Part shown: piece by piece, positions 1 through 9,163 of the stretch
Position numbering within the stretch: position 1 is the stretch's first letter
Layout of the letters: every line of letters starts with the position of its first letter
From: a virus
DNA: 20,656 bases
Reading direction: 5' to 3' (one strand)
Virus record (IMG/VR): IMGVR_UViG_3300031902_000065
Location: 1 to 20,656 of that record
Notes under the pieces: generated by a model
Seen by the model: the letters and a program-made list of their open reading frames with translations, nothing else
The model's database searches: none
What the model was told of the DNA's origin: nothing
Made by a program: the position numbers and the translations under genes

Positions 1-2225
1 AGCAGGTGGTTCCAGCACCGACGGAGCCTGCCGATCGTGAAGTCGTACGGACCGCCGGTGGCCGTGGTGTCCGACTTGATGAACGGGCGGATCATGTCCG
101 CCGTTGGCAGGTTGGCGTTGGTGACGTCAACGACCTTGGTGCCGTTGATGAACCCGCGGATGCGAAACGATCCGGCCGTCGCGCTCGACACGTTGGACCC
201 GAGGATCTCCAGCCGCATGCGGTACGTCGTGTTAGCCGCGATCGCAACACCGGTGTCTGTGTCGGTGGTCGATGACCCGGTGACGCGGATCTGCCAGTTC
301 GCGGTCGTGTTCTGGTTGAAGAACCCGACGTCGCGGTTGCCAGACCCGCCGTTGTTGTTCTGCACGCCAACGAAGAACAACCTGGTGTTGCTGGCGTCCG
401 TGATGGTGCCGGTGCGCAGGATCCACTCTTGAACGAAGGCGACGTCGGCGTTCATAAAGCACTCGTACGCCTCCGTGACCATGTGGCCGACCTGTGCGCC
501 GGAGCCCTGCCCGATCAGCTTGAGGCCGCGCTGGTTGATGTTGGCGTTCGGGTCTACGTAGTTGCGTTGGCAAGACGACGCACCGTTGTTGGACGGCACC
601 CACAGCCATCCTTCGGGATCTTCGATGACGGTGACTTCGGCGGCTCGAACCTGCTCGTTTGCCGAGATCGTGGTGCTGGCAACCCACATCGCAAGGATGT
701 GACCGGACAGGACGGTCCACGGGTTAGTCAGGACTGCCAGCGTGCTGTTGCCCGTACCGGAGTTGCTGGTGCCAGTGCCTACAGACGTCTGTACGCCGAA
801 CCCAGAAGTGTCGATGACCTGAAACGTGAAGTTCGACGTACCAGACGCTCGAGTCAGTACAGCGTTCACCGCCGTCACGGTCATGCCGACTCGCAGCCAG
901 TTGAAGTCCCATGAAAACGGCTCGCCAGATGCGGCGGAGCGAAGAACGATGCCCTGGCCACCGGTCGTGTCGACACCGCTGGAGTAGGAGGCGGGAGCCG
1001 AGTCGTGCGAGGCTGAGGCCAGCGCGACTCGACGAAACTGAGTGGATCCTCTCCTCCAGTTCTCGTCGATCTCGGTGACCTGACCCATGCGGTAGCCGCT
1101 GTGGTCTATCAGCGTCCGCATCTTGCCGTTGGACGACCGGAACTGCAGCAGCGGGTTGACGTCGGCCTCGGCCGTCGCCTGCACACCACCCTGTTGCCCC
1201 CAGGCGTGGAGGTAGTCGCCGGAGTTCATCACCGTGCCGTCGCGTAGGATGATCTGCGTCCCATCTCGCACAGCGAGCACGAACATGTTGTGCGCGAACT
1301 GGCTGTCGGCCACAGGCAGCGCGTTGAACGCAACCAGCGTGAGCAGGTTGTCCGTGTTGCCGTCTGAGATCGCGCCGTTGTCGGTCGTCAGGCCGTCGAA
1401 CCGACGGCGGAACCTGTTGCCCTCCGTGGTGGCCAGCCAGCCAACAGCGTTTCCGTCAGCCGGCGCGACAGAGAGCGTGGCACCGTTGAAGAACCCGGTC
1501 TCGCCTGGAACGCGGACGACGATCGTGCCGAACGACAGCGTGGTCCCATTCCAGCTGATGGCGGACCCGCGGACCATGACGTTGCGGTCCTGCGCCGCTT
1601 CGGCGCCGAGCGATCGACCGCGCATGTCGACGATGGTCGCCTGCGTGATGACCGCGACGCCGTTGGCGCGGTAGACGCGGGCGAGGTGCACGTACTTCCC
1701 AGCTCCACCGAGATACGGCGGCGTGGCGTCCGAGTTGGCCACGCTCGAGATCGTGCTGGCGGTGTTGAACCCGGTGGCAACGGCGTAGGACAGGGTCGCG
1801 GTCACCTTCTGCCGGACGGTCGTCTCGCCGAGCTTGGTCACCGCGATGTTGGGATCGGTCGCCGAGCTGATCTCGGACTCGAAGACGAGGAGCCAGACGT
1901 CAGTCACGCTATCCGCACCCGGGGTCGCGAGGCCGGTCTTGACGACGTCGGCAGCGAACTGGACGACGTAGCCAGCCGCAACCAGCGTGCCGGCCTTGAT
2001 GGTCAGCGTGTTGGACGCGACGCCGTCAGCAGTCACGCGACCGCCGTTGTCGTTGCTGTGGCAGTGGTAGGAGCCCTGCAGCGTGGTGAGCTGCTTCACC
2101 CGATCGCTGCGCTGGATCTTCTGCAGCTCGTTCAGCTCAGAATCGAGAACGTCCTCGCCACGCTGGAACGTGACCTCGGTGTAGCCGGCGGTGTCACTGA
2201 AGCTGTCGCGCGTTGTGTTGGCCAC
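1..2225 (-). CDS. Tail fibre / receptor-binding protein, C-terminus cut by window edge
   Basis: The minus-strand frame beginning with GTG 2225 stays open to the left edge: about 741 codons with no stop found when I read every codon. GGAG lies six to seven bases upstream, overlapping the end of the previous gene. Residues 14-47 (AGYTEVTFQRGEDVLDSELNELQKIQRSDR) resemble the N-terminal region of DUF4815-type tail fibre proteins that starts many phage fibres. Residues about 50-250 are beta-rich and repetitive in texture (LTIKAGTLVAAGYVVQF, ARVYRANGVAVITQATIVD). The last 170 visible residues (QEWILRTGTITDASNTRLFF ... RMRLEILGSN ... RIRGFINGTKVVDVT) look like a lectin-type jelly roll. It probably attaches to the wedge protein upstream and contacts the host. 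The true end lies outside the window. Confidence 0.85.
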   Translation of the reverse strand, partial: MANTTRDSFSDTAGYTEVTFQRGEDVLDSELNELQKIQRSDRVKQLTTLQGSYHCHSNDNGGRVTADGVASNTLTIKAGTLVAAGYVVQFAADVVKTGLATPGADSVTDVWLLVFESEISSATDPNIAVTKLGETTVRQKVTATLSYAVATGFNTASTISSVANSDATPPYLGGAGKYVHLARVYRANGVAVITQATIVDMRGRSLGAEAAQDRNVMVRGSAISWNGTTLSFGTIVVRVPGETGFFNGATLSVAPADGNAVGWLATTEGNRFRRRFDGLTTDNGAISDGNTDNLLTLVAFNALPVADSQFAHNMFVLAVRDGTQIILRDGTVMNSGDYLHAWGQQGGVQATAEADVNPLLQFRSSNGKMRTLIDHSGYRMGQVTEIDENWRRGSTQFRRVALASASHDSAPASYSSGVDTTGGQGIVLRSAASGEPFSWDFNWLRVGMTVTAVNAVLTRASGTSNFTFQVIDTSGFGVQTSVGTGTSNSGTGNSTLAVLTNPWTVLSGHILAMWVASTTISANEQVRAAEVTVIEDPEGWLWVPSNNGASSCQRNYVDPNANINQRGLKLIGQGSGAQVGHMVTEAYECFMNADVAFVQEWILRTGTITDASNTRLFFVGVQNNNGGSGNRDVGFFNQNTTANWQIRVTGSSTTDTDTGVAIAANTTYRMRLEILGSNVSSATAGSFRIRGFINGTKVVDVTNANLPTADMIRPFIKSDTTATGGPYDFTIGRLRRCWNHL

Positions 2226-2228
2226 TGG

Positions 2229-5200
2229 TCACTCCTGGTAGTAGATGAAGACACGACTGTTGAAGGGAAGCATCGCCGGCAGCATCGACCGAACGGCACG
2301 GTCGTGCTCCAAGGTCTGCCGCGGAACGATGGTTGCGAGATCGAACAATGCTGCAACGTCGCTCAGCGACAGCACCTCGTCAAGCACGACGGTAACCGCC
2401 GTCGAGCTGCCGAGAGACGAGACGCTCGTGATGCGAAACCACTGGCCCTGGTTGCGGTTCGGGTTGAGGTAGTCGCCGGGCCGCGCGTCGAGAGCATCGC
2501 CCTCGATCACCGCAGCGGTCCCAGAAGGCGACATCCAGAGCACCCGTCGGTTGGCCACGCGTGCAGCTCCGACGGGCGCGAGCACGATGACGTCGTCGTC
2601 TGTGGTTGGGTAATTCGCACCGCTGCCGGTTGGGGCCAGGCCGGACCAGATGACGTTGAACGGGTCGCCTGACTTGCCGAGCAGCGACAGATCGAACATC
2701 GGCTCGTACAGACCAGAGCGCGTGCCTGCGTAGAGCTTGGCGCGGAACGTCGGAACTCGAGCAGCGAAGTTGCCGGTGTACGAGAACGCGATCGCCACAG
2801 CCTGGCTGGCTCCGTTGGTCAAGCCAGGCGCTGTCGTCACCGTTCGCGTTGAGCTCACCGTGCCCAGGATGCTGACCGCAGCGCCGAGCCCGGTCTCGTG
2901 CAGCTTGCCGCCCGTGTACTGGCTGTCGTTGACAGACGTCGGCAGGACCACAGAGTTGCCGCCGGAGACAGTAGCGGTGAACGTCCGCTCTGCCACAGGC
3001 GTGAACGTCGCGTCATCGAACACAACCTTCGTGGCGGTGTTGGACCTGATGAGCTTGCTGTTGCCGAAGTAGTCGATGTAGACGCCGCCGGCGTACTTGT
3101 CGACAGGGAGGGCAAGGCTCGGCACGGTGATCGATCCGGTCGAGAGAGTCAGCGTGTTGACCGCCTGGCTGACGATAACGCGTGACGCCTCGCCATCCCA
3201 CGTCTGGAGGAATCGAACACCGAAGTCGAGCCCCGGAACGGTAACGGTGACCGCCTTCCAGCCGGTGAGCAGCGTGACGTAGTCGACGGCGGCAGCGACC
3301 GTTCCCTTGCGCTTGATGACGTCGATCGCGCCGCCCCACAGCCGGCGGCGAACAGACCCGAGGAGCCCGACGGCGTCCGGGTTGATGCTGCGGTCGCGCA
3401 GGAAGGCATCGACGATCGATGTCTGGTTCTGTGGATCTCCAATCAGACCGAGCGGTCCGACTTCAGGGTCCACGACGTCGATCACGCCTGCGATGTATCC
3501 TCGCGTCTGATCGACACCACGCTGGAGGAAGGTCGAGACGTCGTCGAGCAGGCCGGTCGCACGCCCCAGCGACTGGCGGTCCTGCTCGTCAGCGCGCCGG
3601 TAGACCTCCGGGAACTTGGCGTACAGGTACTTGCCGTCGATCGTCACGCGGTCCTCGAGCACGATGCCGCCGACCCTGTTCTGCACAGGCGCCGACGGGC
3701 CTGCGTCCGTGTCACCAGGTTGGCGCGCAAGCCGGCGCCAGTTGTTGAGGCCGCGCGTGAATGCCACAGCTGCGAGCGGGACGCGCGACACGAACAACGA
3801 GTAGTAGTAGAACCGGCGCGGTGTGACGTCCGTGTCCTGGTAGCTCCCTGCGCCCCCGGCAGCACCGATCGGCAGGCCGCTGTAGACGACCTTGCCCAGG
3901 GGGTCCAGGCCGACACCGAACGGTGTGGTCGGGATCGCGGTCGCCGGATTGCCGTTGTACAGGCGAACGAAGGCTATGCCACCGCGTGTTGGGGTGAGGC
4001 CGGAGGTCGACAAGGCGCCGATGAACAGCTGGTCGCTACCTGGCCCAGTCGTGAAAGCAGCGCCGCGTGCGTCGTCTGGAACACCGTCGAGCCACAGCCT
4101 CGCATGGCTCGTACCCGCACCCGTGATCGCAGCGACGGAACTCCACGCGAGCCGGATCTCAACAGGGGCGGTTGCGAGCGCGAGCGTCCCGCTGGTCGGG
4201 TTGGCCACGTTGACCGAGGTGCTGTCGACAATGATCCCCTGCGCAGCCTCACTGGTAGTGATCTGCAACTGACGGTCATCGATCGTGATAGCGCCGCCGA
4301 CGTGTGTCAGGTACACGACCATACCGAGCTGGCCGATGGTGTTTTGCACGCGCCGAACCTGCGTGCGGATCTCGCCTTGGGCCGCAGAGACGAATGCTCC
4401 TGGCATCGTTGCCGTCAGGTAGCACGCAACAGGCGACCGAGTTGCGCCGAGGCCGACCTGGCTGGGCACGTAGTCGGTCTGCGTCGTTCCTACAGCGATC
4501 ATCCGACAAGAGAAGCTCACCGAGCCCGCCGTGTCGACGCCGTCCAGACCTCCGTACAGACGAATGGTCACGCCTGTGCCTGCACCGGTAGAGAAGGTGA
4601 AGAAGTACCGCTTGTAGTACGGCTGCAGGTAGACGACGGTCTTGACGTTGACCAGTGTGGTCGTGTCCGCAGCATCTCGGATCCACACCGTGGCCTTGTG
4701 GCCTGAGATGTTCGACTTCGCGTAGAACGAGAACGTGTGGACCGTCGACCCGGTCAACGCCGTCTTGGTGAACGCAGCACGGCCGTCCACAGCCGTCTGA
4801 ACAACACGAACAGCACTCGACAGCCCGGTCGGCCCGGCGGACACCGTGTCGGATGTGGCGCTGGTGAACGTGATGTCGGAGATGCCCTCGCTGTCGGTCA
4901 GCAGGTTGAGGGCGGAGATGTCAAACGCACCGTCCAGCCTCGTGGCGTGTTCATACAGAGGGTGGAATCCGTGCCAAAACTGTGCTGGTGCGTACGACGT
5001 GCTGGTCGCGTACTTGGCCACCTGCTCGATCGAGCAAGTCTCGCCGATCTGCAGAGCAGGCCACCCGCCAGCTGCGATGCTCGACCTCGTGTACGTGATC
5101 GGCATGGTGTCAGGCGCAGTGAACGGAACCCGGCCGTGCGTGAACATCGCGCGAGCTTGCGGCTCGAGGATAGACAGCGCTGCAGCGCGCTCCCAGCCTG

Positions 5201-6773
5201 CGATGGACAGCACCTGCATGTGGACGCTGCGATCGGTCGCAGAGCCGGCGATCTTGCCGACGCTGAACACCGTAGAGAGGGTCCCGTGTGCCGTGATTGC
5301 GCCGCCGGTGATGAAGCCATCGAGATCGCCCCACGCTCGCATCGTTCCGACCGACCAGTCGATGATGCCGGCCACAGCATGCCACGCACCGTCTCCGTAG
5401 TTGGCGGGCAGGGTGATCGTGGAAGCCACGCTTGCAGTGAAAACCTGGAAGATCAGCTGGCCGCTGGTGTTGAGCGCCATCCTGTACCCGTTGGTCAGTG
5501 CGTCGTTCACGTTGGAGAACACCGTACGCGTGGTGCCCGGTAGGCGAGCAACGCGAAAGACGATGTACACGGCGATCGAGTTGCTGTTTCCCGTCGCAAG
5601 CACAACACCGCCGCCGGCCGACTCGTAGCTGGGAGAACTTGGTGGCGCCTGGTCGAAAAACTCCGGTGCGGTGACCAACTGCATCGCGCCGATGTTGATC
5701 CCGACGCACGGTACAAGCGAGGTCGGACCGTTGCTGGTGAGCTGGCCGGCGAACGTCACCTTGTCGAACACGGACTGGACAGCTAAGAACGCCGTACCGC
5801 CACCGGTCATGTCCCACAGGTACGTTGGTGTTGCGACGGACGGATACCTCTTGCCCCACTCGGAGATGCTGGTCGGGATGTACTGGGGGGTTGGCGTGGT
5901 CATGTCGACGCCAAGCGTTGGCGCAGGGTCGTCAACCAGGTCGACAGGCTGCAGCTCGGGCGGCGCCATCATCGATCGGACGATAGCCAACGACCGAGGC
6001 TCGTCGGGGCCAGCCAGGGTGTTGGTCCAGGACAGGTCGATGCGACCGCCGCCGGGCCAAGACCGAGCTCGAAGGTTCCCAACCGTAACGGGGTCAGAAA
6101 ACCTGTCCCACGTCGTCACGTACACGTTGTCGATCGTCACCGAGATGCCAGCGCTGTCGATCGGGTGTGCTTGCCGCGAGAAAAACATCAGCCGGTTGCC
6201 CTCATGAGAGAGCGGGGTGCTGATCACTGATCCGTGGCGGACGATGCCGGTGCGCGCGGCGTACGTCGTGTTCCACGCCGACCATGTGACGCCGCTGTCC
6301 GTGCTGAACTCTGCCCAGATCAGCATGTCGGCGCGAGCGACGCGAACGAGGAACGAGCTGGCTGGCAAACCGACGACTGAGAGCTTGCGCCCGATCTCGT
6401 TGTCGCTGCTCGGACTGAAATAGACGTTCGGCGAGCCTGCTGCGGTTCCGCCGAACTCGACGATCGGCGTGATGGACGTCCCGCCGTTACCGATTCCGAT
6501 ACCGGCGGAGGAGATGTTGGTCCCGTTGATGATGGTGACGCCTGCTACCTGGAACTGAACGAAGAAGTTTCGCCCAGCGCCGACATCGAGCCACGCGTTG
6601 GGGTACAGCCCGAGGGGGAACACCGTCCAATTTAGCCCACCCTGCGTGATCTCCAGCGTGAGGTTGCCGCTGACGATGCTAGGGATCAGGCCATCGTCGC
6701 CGGCGACGACGTTCCACGGGCTAGCGAGCACGCCAGATGAGAAGTCGTCGAAGAACTTGTCGATCGCCGCCAT
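2229..6773 (-). CDS. Giant wedge-adhesin: gpI-like domain fused to lectin-like domains
   Basis: The 1514-residue product is a multidomain baseplate and adsorption protein. Residues 1-222 look like a concanavalin-type jelly roll (KFFDDFSSGVLASPWNVV ... DNVYVTTWDRF). Residues 231-276 (RIDLSWT ... LAIVRSMMAPPELQP) and 955-998 (LGKVVYSG ... YQDTDVTPRRFYYYSLFVSR) look like two halves of one FN3-like domain. Between them lie a LamG-like domain (about 370-535), a carbohydrate-binding-module-like domain (about 605-770, with TFSFYAKS) and a second LamG-like domain (about 780-945). Residues 1043-1178 match the tail protein I type (LYAKFPEVYRRADEQD ... RLWGGAIDVIKRKGTVAAAV). Residues 1190-1514 are small beta units. 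ATG 6773 follows the J-like stop by three bases. It probably bridges J to the fibres and binds surface glycans; this is inferred from domain type. Confidence 0.85.
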   Translation of the reverse strand: MAAIDKFFDDFSSGVLASPWNVVAGDDGLIPSIVSGNLTLEITQGGLNWTVFPLGLYPNAWLDVGAGRNFFVQFQVAGVTIINGTNISSAGIGIGNGGTSITPIVEFGGTAAGSPNVYFSPSSDNEIGRKLSVVGLPASSFLVRVARADMLIWAEFSTDSGVTWSAWNTTYAARTGIVRHGSVISTPLSHEGNRLMFFSRQAHPIDSAGISVTIDNVYVTTWDRFSDPVTVGNLRARSWPGGGRIDLSWTNTLAGPDEPRSLAIVRSMMAPPELQPVDLVDDPAPTLGVDMTTPTPQYIPTSISEWGKRYPSVATPTYLWDMTGGGTAFLAVQSVFDKVTFAGQLTSNGPTSLVPCVGINIGAMQLVTAPEFFDQAPPSSPSYESAGGGVVLATGNSNSIAVYIVFRVARLPGTTRTVFSNVNDALTNGYRMALNTSGQLIFQVFTASVASTITLPANYGDGAWHAVAGIIDWSVGTMRAWGDLDGFITGGAITAHGTLSTVFSVGKIAGSATDRSVHMQVLSIAGWERAAALSILEPQARAMFTHGRVPFTAPDTMPITYTRSSIAAGGWPALQIGETCSIEQVAKYATSTSYAPAQFWHGFHPLYEHATRLDGAFDISALNLLTDSEGISDITFTSATSDTVSAGPTGLSSAVRVVQTAVDGRAAFTKTALTGSTVHTFSFYAKSNISGHKATVWIRDAADTTTLVNVKTVVYLQPYYKRYFFTFSTGAGTGVTIRLYGGLDGVDTAGSVSFSCRMIAVGTTQTDYVPSQVGLGATRSPVACYLTATMPGAFVSAAQGEIRTQVRRVQNTIGQLGMVVYLTHVGGAITIDDRQLQITTSEAAQGIIVDSTSVNVANPTSGTLALATAPVEIRLAWSSVAAITGAGTSHARLWLDGVPDDARGAAFTTGPGSDQLFIGALSTSGLTPTRGGIAFVRLYNGNPATAIPTTPFGVGLDPLGKVVYSGLPIGAAGGAGSYQDTDVTPRRFYYYSLFVSRVPLAAVAFTRGLNNWRRLARQPGDTDAGPSAPVQNRVGGIVLEDRVTIDGKYLYAKFPEVYRRADEQDRQSLGRATGLLDDVSTFLQRGVDQTRGYIAGVIDVVDPEVGPLGLIGDPQNQTSIVDAFLRDRSINPDAVGLLGSVRRRLWGGAIDVIKRKGTVAAAVDYVTLLTGWKAVTVTVPGLDFGVRFLQTWDGEASRVIVSQAVNTLTLSTGSITVPSLALPVDKYAGGVYIDYFGNSKLIRSNTATKVVFDDATFTPVAERTFTATVSGGNSVVLPTSVNDSQYTGGKLHETGLGAAVSILGTVSSTRTVTTAPGLTNGASQAVAIAFSYTGNFAARVPTFRAKLYAGTRSGLYEPMFDLSLLGKSGDPFNVIWSGLAPTGSGANYPTTDDDVIVLAPVGAARVANRRVLWMSPSGTAAVIEGDALDARPGDYLNPNRNQGQWFRITSVSSLGSSTAVTVVLDEVLSLSDVAALFDLATIVPRQTLEHDRAVRSMLPAMLPFNSRVFIYYQE

Positions 6774-6776
6774 GGC

Positions 6777-8765
6777 TTAGAACGCACTCGCGATCGTGAT
6801 CGTCAGGTTGGTTGAGGAGAGCGCGGGGATCTCGTCGTCGTCGAGCAGAACGTCGTCAACGAACTTGTACACGTCGATGACGTACTGGTCCCCGCTAGAG
6901 AACCCGGTGCCGGTGATCCGCCACGAGAACCCATGCTGGTCGCCGCCGATCTTGGTCGGCGTGTAGAGCGTCCCGACCGTGCCGGTTGCCGGCGTGGCTG
7001 TCCATTCGACACTGTACGGGTCTCCCGGGACCGCGAACGCGTACAGATCGGTCAAGCCAGACGCCGTGATGGCCTGACCTGTGCTCTGCGCCGCGTTGAT
7101 CAGGACCGTGCTCGTGCTGTTGGTGTTCGGGTTGAGCACAAGCGGCGTTACCACCAACGTCAGGTCTGGAAACAGCGCGCGATCGTCGGTCAGCACGCTG
7201 CGGGTGAGCCCGGTGCTGCGGCCGATGATCGACTCGGTGACGCCGTACGCGGTAGGAGACGTGAACTTGATGCGCCAGCGCCGGCGCACAAGCTCATCGG
7301 ATTGCAGCGCGTTCGGCAACCACACGAGGGCAGCGTCTGTGCTGTTGACGAACCCGCGAGCCTTGAGCTGCGGGATCGTGGTCAGCTGGTTGATTCGGCT
7401 GACCTGCATGCCGCGCACCTTCAGCTTGGCCAGCACGGCGTCGACGACGCTCACGGTGAGCTGTGGGTCACCTGCGTCATCTCGGGCGCCGAACCCCGTG
7501 TTGTCGAAATCGAGGATGCCGTTCTGCTGGTCTGTTGGGTTAGGCGTGAGAAACAGCGACTTCGCGAAGATCTGGATGTCGCTGACGCGGGCCGACTTCG
7601 TCACGAAGAGGTCCGCGTTGACTATGATGGGGACGTAGAACGGATCGCCTGCGATCACACGGTGGCCGACCTGCCGGCGTGACGCCAGGTACGCGAGCGC
7701 AGAGTTCTTGAGGACGTCGGACGGCGCTCCGCCGCCAGCCGGCGCGATGACCACGCGGATGCTGCGCGAATCGACCTGAACAGCTGATGCCTTGGCAACA
7801 GACGACGAGGACTGGCGGGCCAGCGCCGCGTAGTCCTGCAGCGTGACAGCTCGGTCGCCTGCCGACAGGCTAGCCGGCACCGCGCTGCGAGCCTGCTCGA
7901 TGGTCTCTTGGTCGTCACCGCCGCTGCCCGGGGTTGGGTTGCTCACGCTCTGTACGAACGCGGGCGCGCTGACGATCGACTTGATGGTGGCGATGCCAAC
8001 ACGGCCCTGCACACCGCCGCCGATCCTGTAGCTCGCGGTCACGGCCTGGGAGATCGGCGGGATCTTGCCGTTCACGCTGTCGCCGAAGATCACAGAGACC
8101 TTGCCCTCGTCATCTGCGCGAGCCCGGTAGACCTGGTCGCCTGGGGAGCTGTTGGTGAACGTGGTGACCCGCGTCCACGCGCTAGCCGACACGAACACGA
8201 CCAACGTCCCGTCGATCACCGGAGCGTTTGGAATGGTGAAGGTCTGGTTCTGCGCCCCGGTCGATGTGCCCAGCGCAACGGTGACGAACTGCTCGCCCTC
8301 GACTGCGCCGATGGTCTGGCTCGCCGTCGTGATCGTGTAGTCCTGGTCGGGCTGAAAGACGATGCCGCCGGCTGAAAACTTGGTGGTCGTCGCCGGTAGC
8401 AGCGCCGGCAGCAACCCTGCGTTGGAGGTGATCGTGATCGTGGTCGTCGCTGGGGAGGCAGCTCGCATCTCGTAGCCATACGACCGAGCGGCGACGAGCG
8501 CGTGTGACCGGCGCTGTGCAGTGGCAAGCGGAATCTCGCGCAGCCCAGCGTTCATATAGAACGTGCACATGTCCATGAAGTACCCGAGCAGCTCGAGGAA
8601 CACGACGGCGAACTGGGTGTTGTTGAAATCCGTCCAGCGATCGGTGTACGTCGCGCTCGCGTACGCCTTGAAGTCGGCGATGATCGACTCCCAGTCAAGG
8701 CTGGTGTAATCGATGACCGGAGCGGCTCGGTTGAAGTTGACGGCTGATCCGCCTGCGTTGCTCAT
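6777..8765 (-). CDS. Baseplate wedge protein (baseplate J / gp6-like)
   Basis: The 662-residue product is a large baseplate J/gp6-like protein, the ring-forming wedge component. The N-terminus has the DYTSLDWESIIADFKAYA and FLELLGYFMDMCTFYMN helices of the family. Around residues 224-240 lies VIFGDSVNGKIPP, followed by YRIGGGVQGRVG. PGSGGDDQETIEQAR (about 277-291) and AVTLQDYAALARQ (about 303-315) are the typical loop and helix of baseplate J. The C-terminal 250 residues are beta-rich (with IRVVIAPAGG-like strands earlier) and probably extend the wedge. It is about twice the length of P2 J and closer to T4 gp6. The stop is 3 bases before the next start. Confidence 0.92.
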   Translation of the reverse strand: MSNAGGSAVNFNRAAPVIDYTSLDWESIIADFKAYASATYTDRWTDFNNTQFAVVFLELLGYFMDMCTFYMNAGLREIPLATAQRRSHALVAARSYGYEMRAASPATTTITITSNAGLLPALLPATTTKFSAGGIVFQPDQDYTITTASQTIGAVEGEQFVTVALGTSTGAQNQTFTIPNAPVIDGTLVVFVSASAWTRVTTFTNSSPGDQVYRARADDEGKVSVIFGDSVNGKIPPISQAVTASYRIGGGVQGRVGIATIKSIVSAPAFVQSVSNPTPGSGGDDQETIEQARSAVPASLSAGDRAVTLQDYAALARQSSSSVAKASAVQVDSRSIRVVIAPAGGGAPSDVLKNSALAYLASRRQVGHRVIAGDPFYVPIIVNADLFVTKSARVSDIQIFAKSLFLTPNPTDQQNGILDFDNTGFGARDDAGDPQLTVSVVDAVLAKLKVRGMQVSRINQLTTIPQLKARGFVNSTDAALVWLPNALQSDELVRRRWRIKFTSPTAYGVTESIIGRSTGLTRSVLTDDRALFPDLTLVVTPLVLNPNTNSTSTVLINAAQSTGQAITASGLTDLYAFAVPGDPYSVEWTATPATGTVGTLYTPTKIGGDQHGFSWRITGTGFSSGDQYVIDVYKFVDDVLLDDDEIPALSSTNLTITIASAF

Positions 8766-9163
8766 GGGGTCTCCGGCTCGAGGATGAATGGAACGACCGC
8801 GTTGCCGCGCTGGTTGGTAGCACGGACGACGTACCTCAACGTGGTGAGCAGGCCGGTAGCGCCGCCGGCGTAGGCTTGCTCGACCACGTTGACCTTGATG
8901 ATCCTGACGCGCGGCTCGTTGCGCGTGATCGTGTCGAAGACGGATGGCTGAACCTGGTCAGCGGCAACGTCGACGTCCTCGAAGGTCATCTCCGGCAGCA
9001 CGGAGCCGATCTGCGCGTCTTTACGCTCTCCGACCCTGGTCAGGACCAGGCCCTTCACGCACTGCTCCACGTTCGACTCGTCCGACACGCGGACAAAGTC
9101 GTTGGTCGTCGGGTCCATACGAAGCGGCCATGCGAGACCTTTTCCGAGCAGCGAATCCGCCAT
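8762..9163 (-). CDS. Baseplate wedge protein gp25-like (GPW/gp25 family)
   Basis: The 133-residue product shows the gp25/W family signature: GLAWPLRM near the N-terminus, LTRVGERKDAQIGSVLPE with the GER motif at 45-47, and the conserved NEPRVRIIKVNV strand with EPR at 83-85. The length is typical. In contractile systems it joins the sheath start to the wedge and begins sheath polymerisation. It overlaps the upstream gene by one base (TGATG) and the downstream J-like gene by ATGA. Confidence 0.94.
   Translation of the reverse strand: MADSLLGKGLAWPLRMDPTTNDFVRVSDESNVEQCVKGLVLTRVGERKDAQIGSVLPEMTFEDVDVAADQVQPSVFDTITRNEPRVRIIKVNVVEQAYAGGATGLLTTLRYVVRATNQRGNAVVPFILEPETP

Noticed and set aside
1388-1780. 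Minus-strand 130-codon frame and similar short minus-strand frames in 92-720
   Set aside because: They are out of frame with the continuous fibre frame that starts at 2225 and read as low-complexity Arg/Ser/Thr shadow sequence.
1686-5543. Plus-strand open frames of 328, 328 and 268 codons (1686-2672, 3720-4706, 4737-5543)
   Set aside because: They are antisense to the fibre and wedge genes, have arginine/valine/aspartate-biased composition and no recognisable domain.
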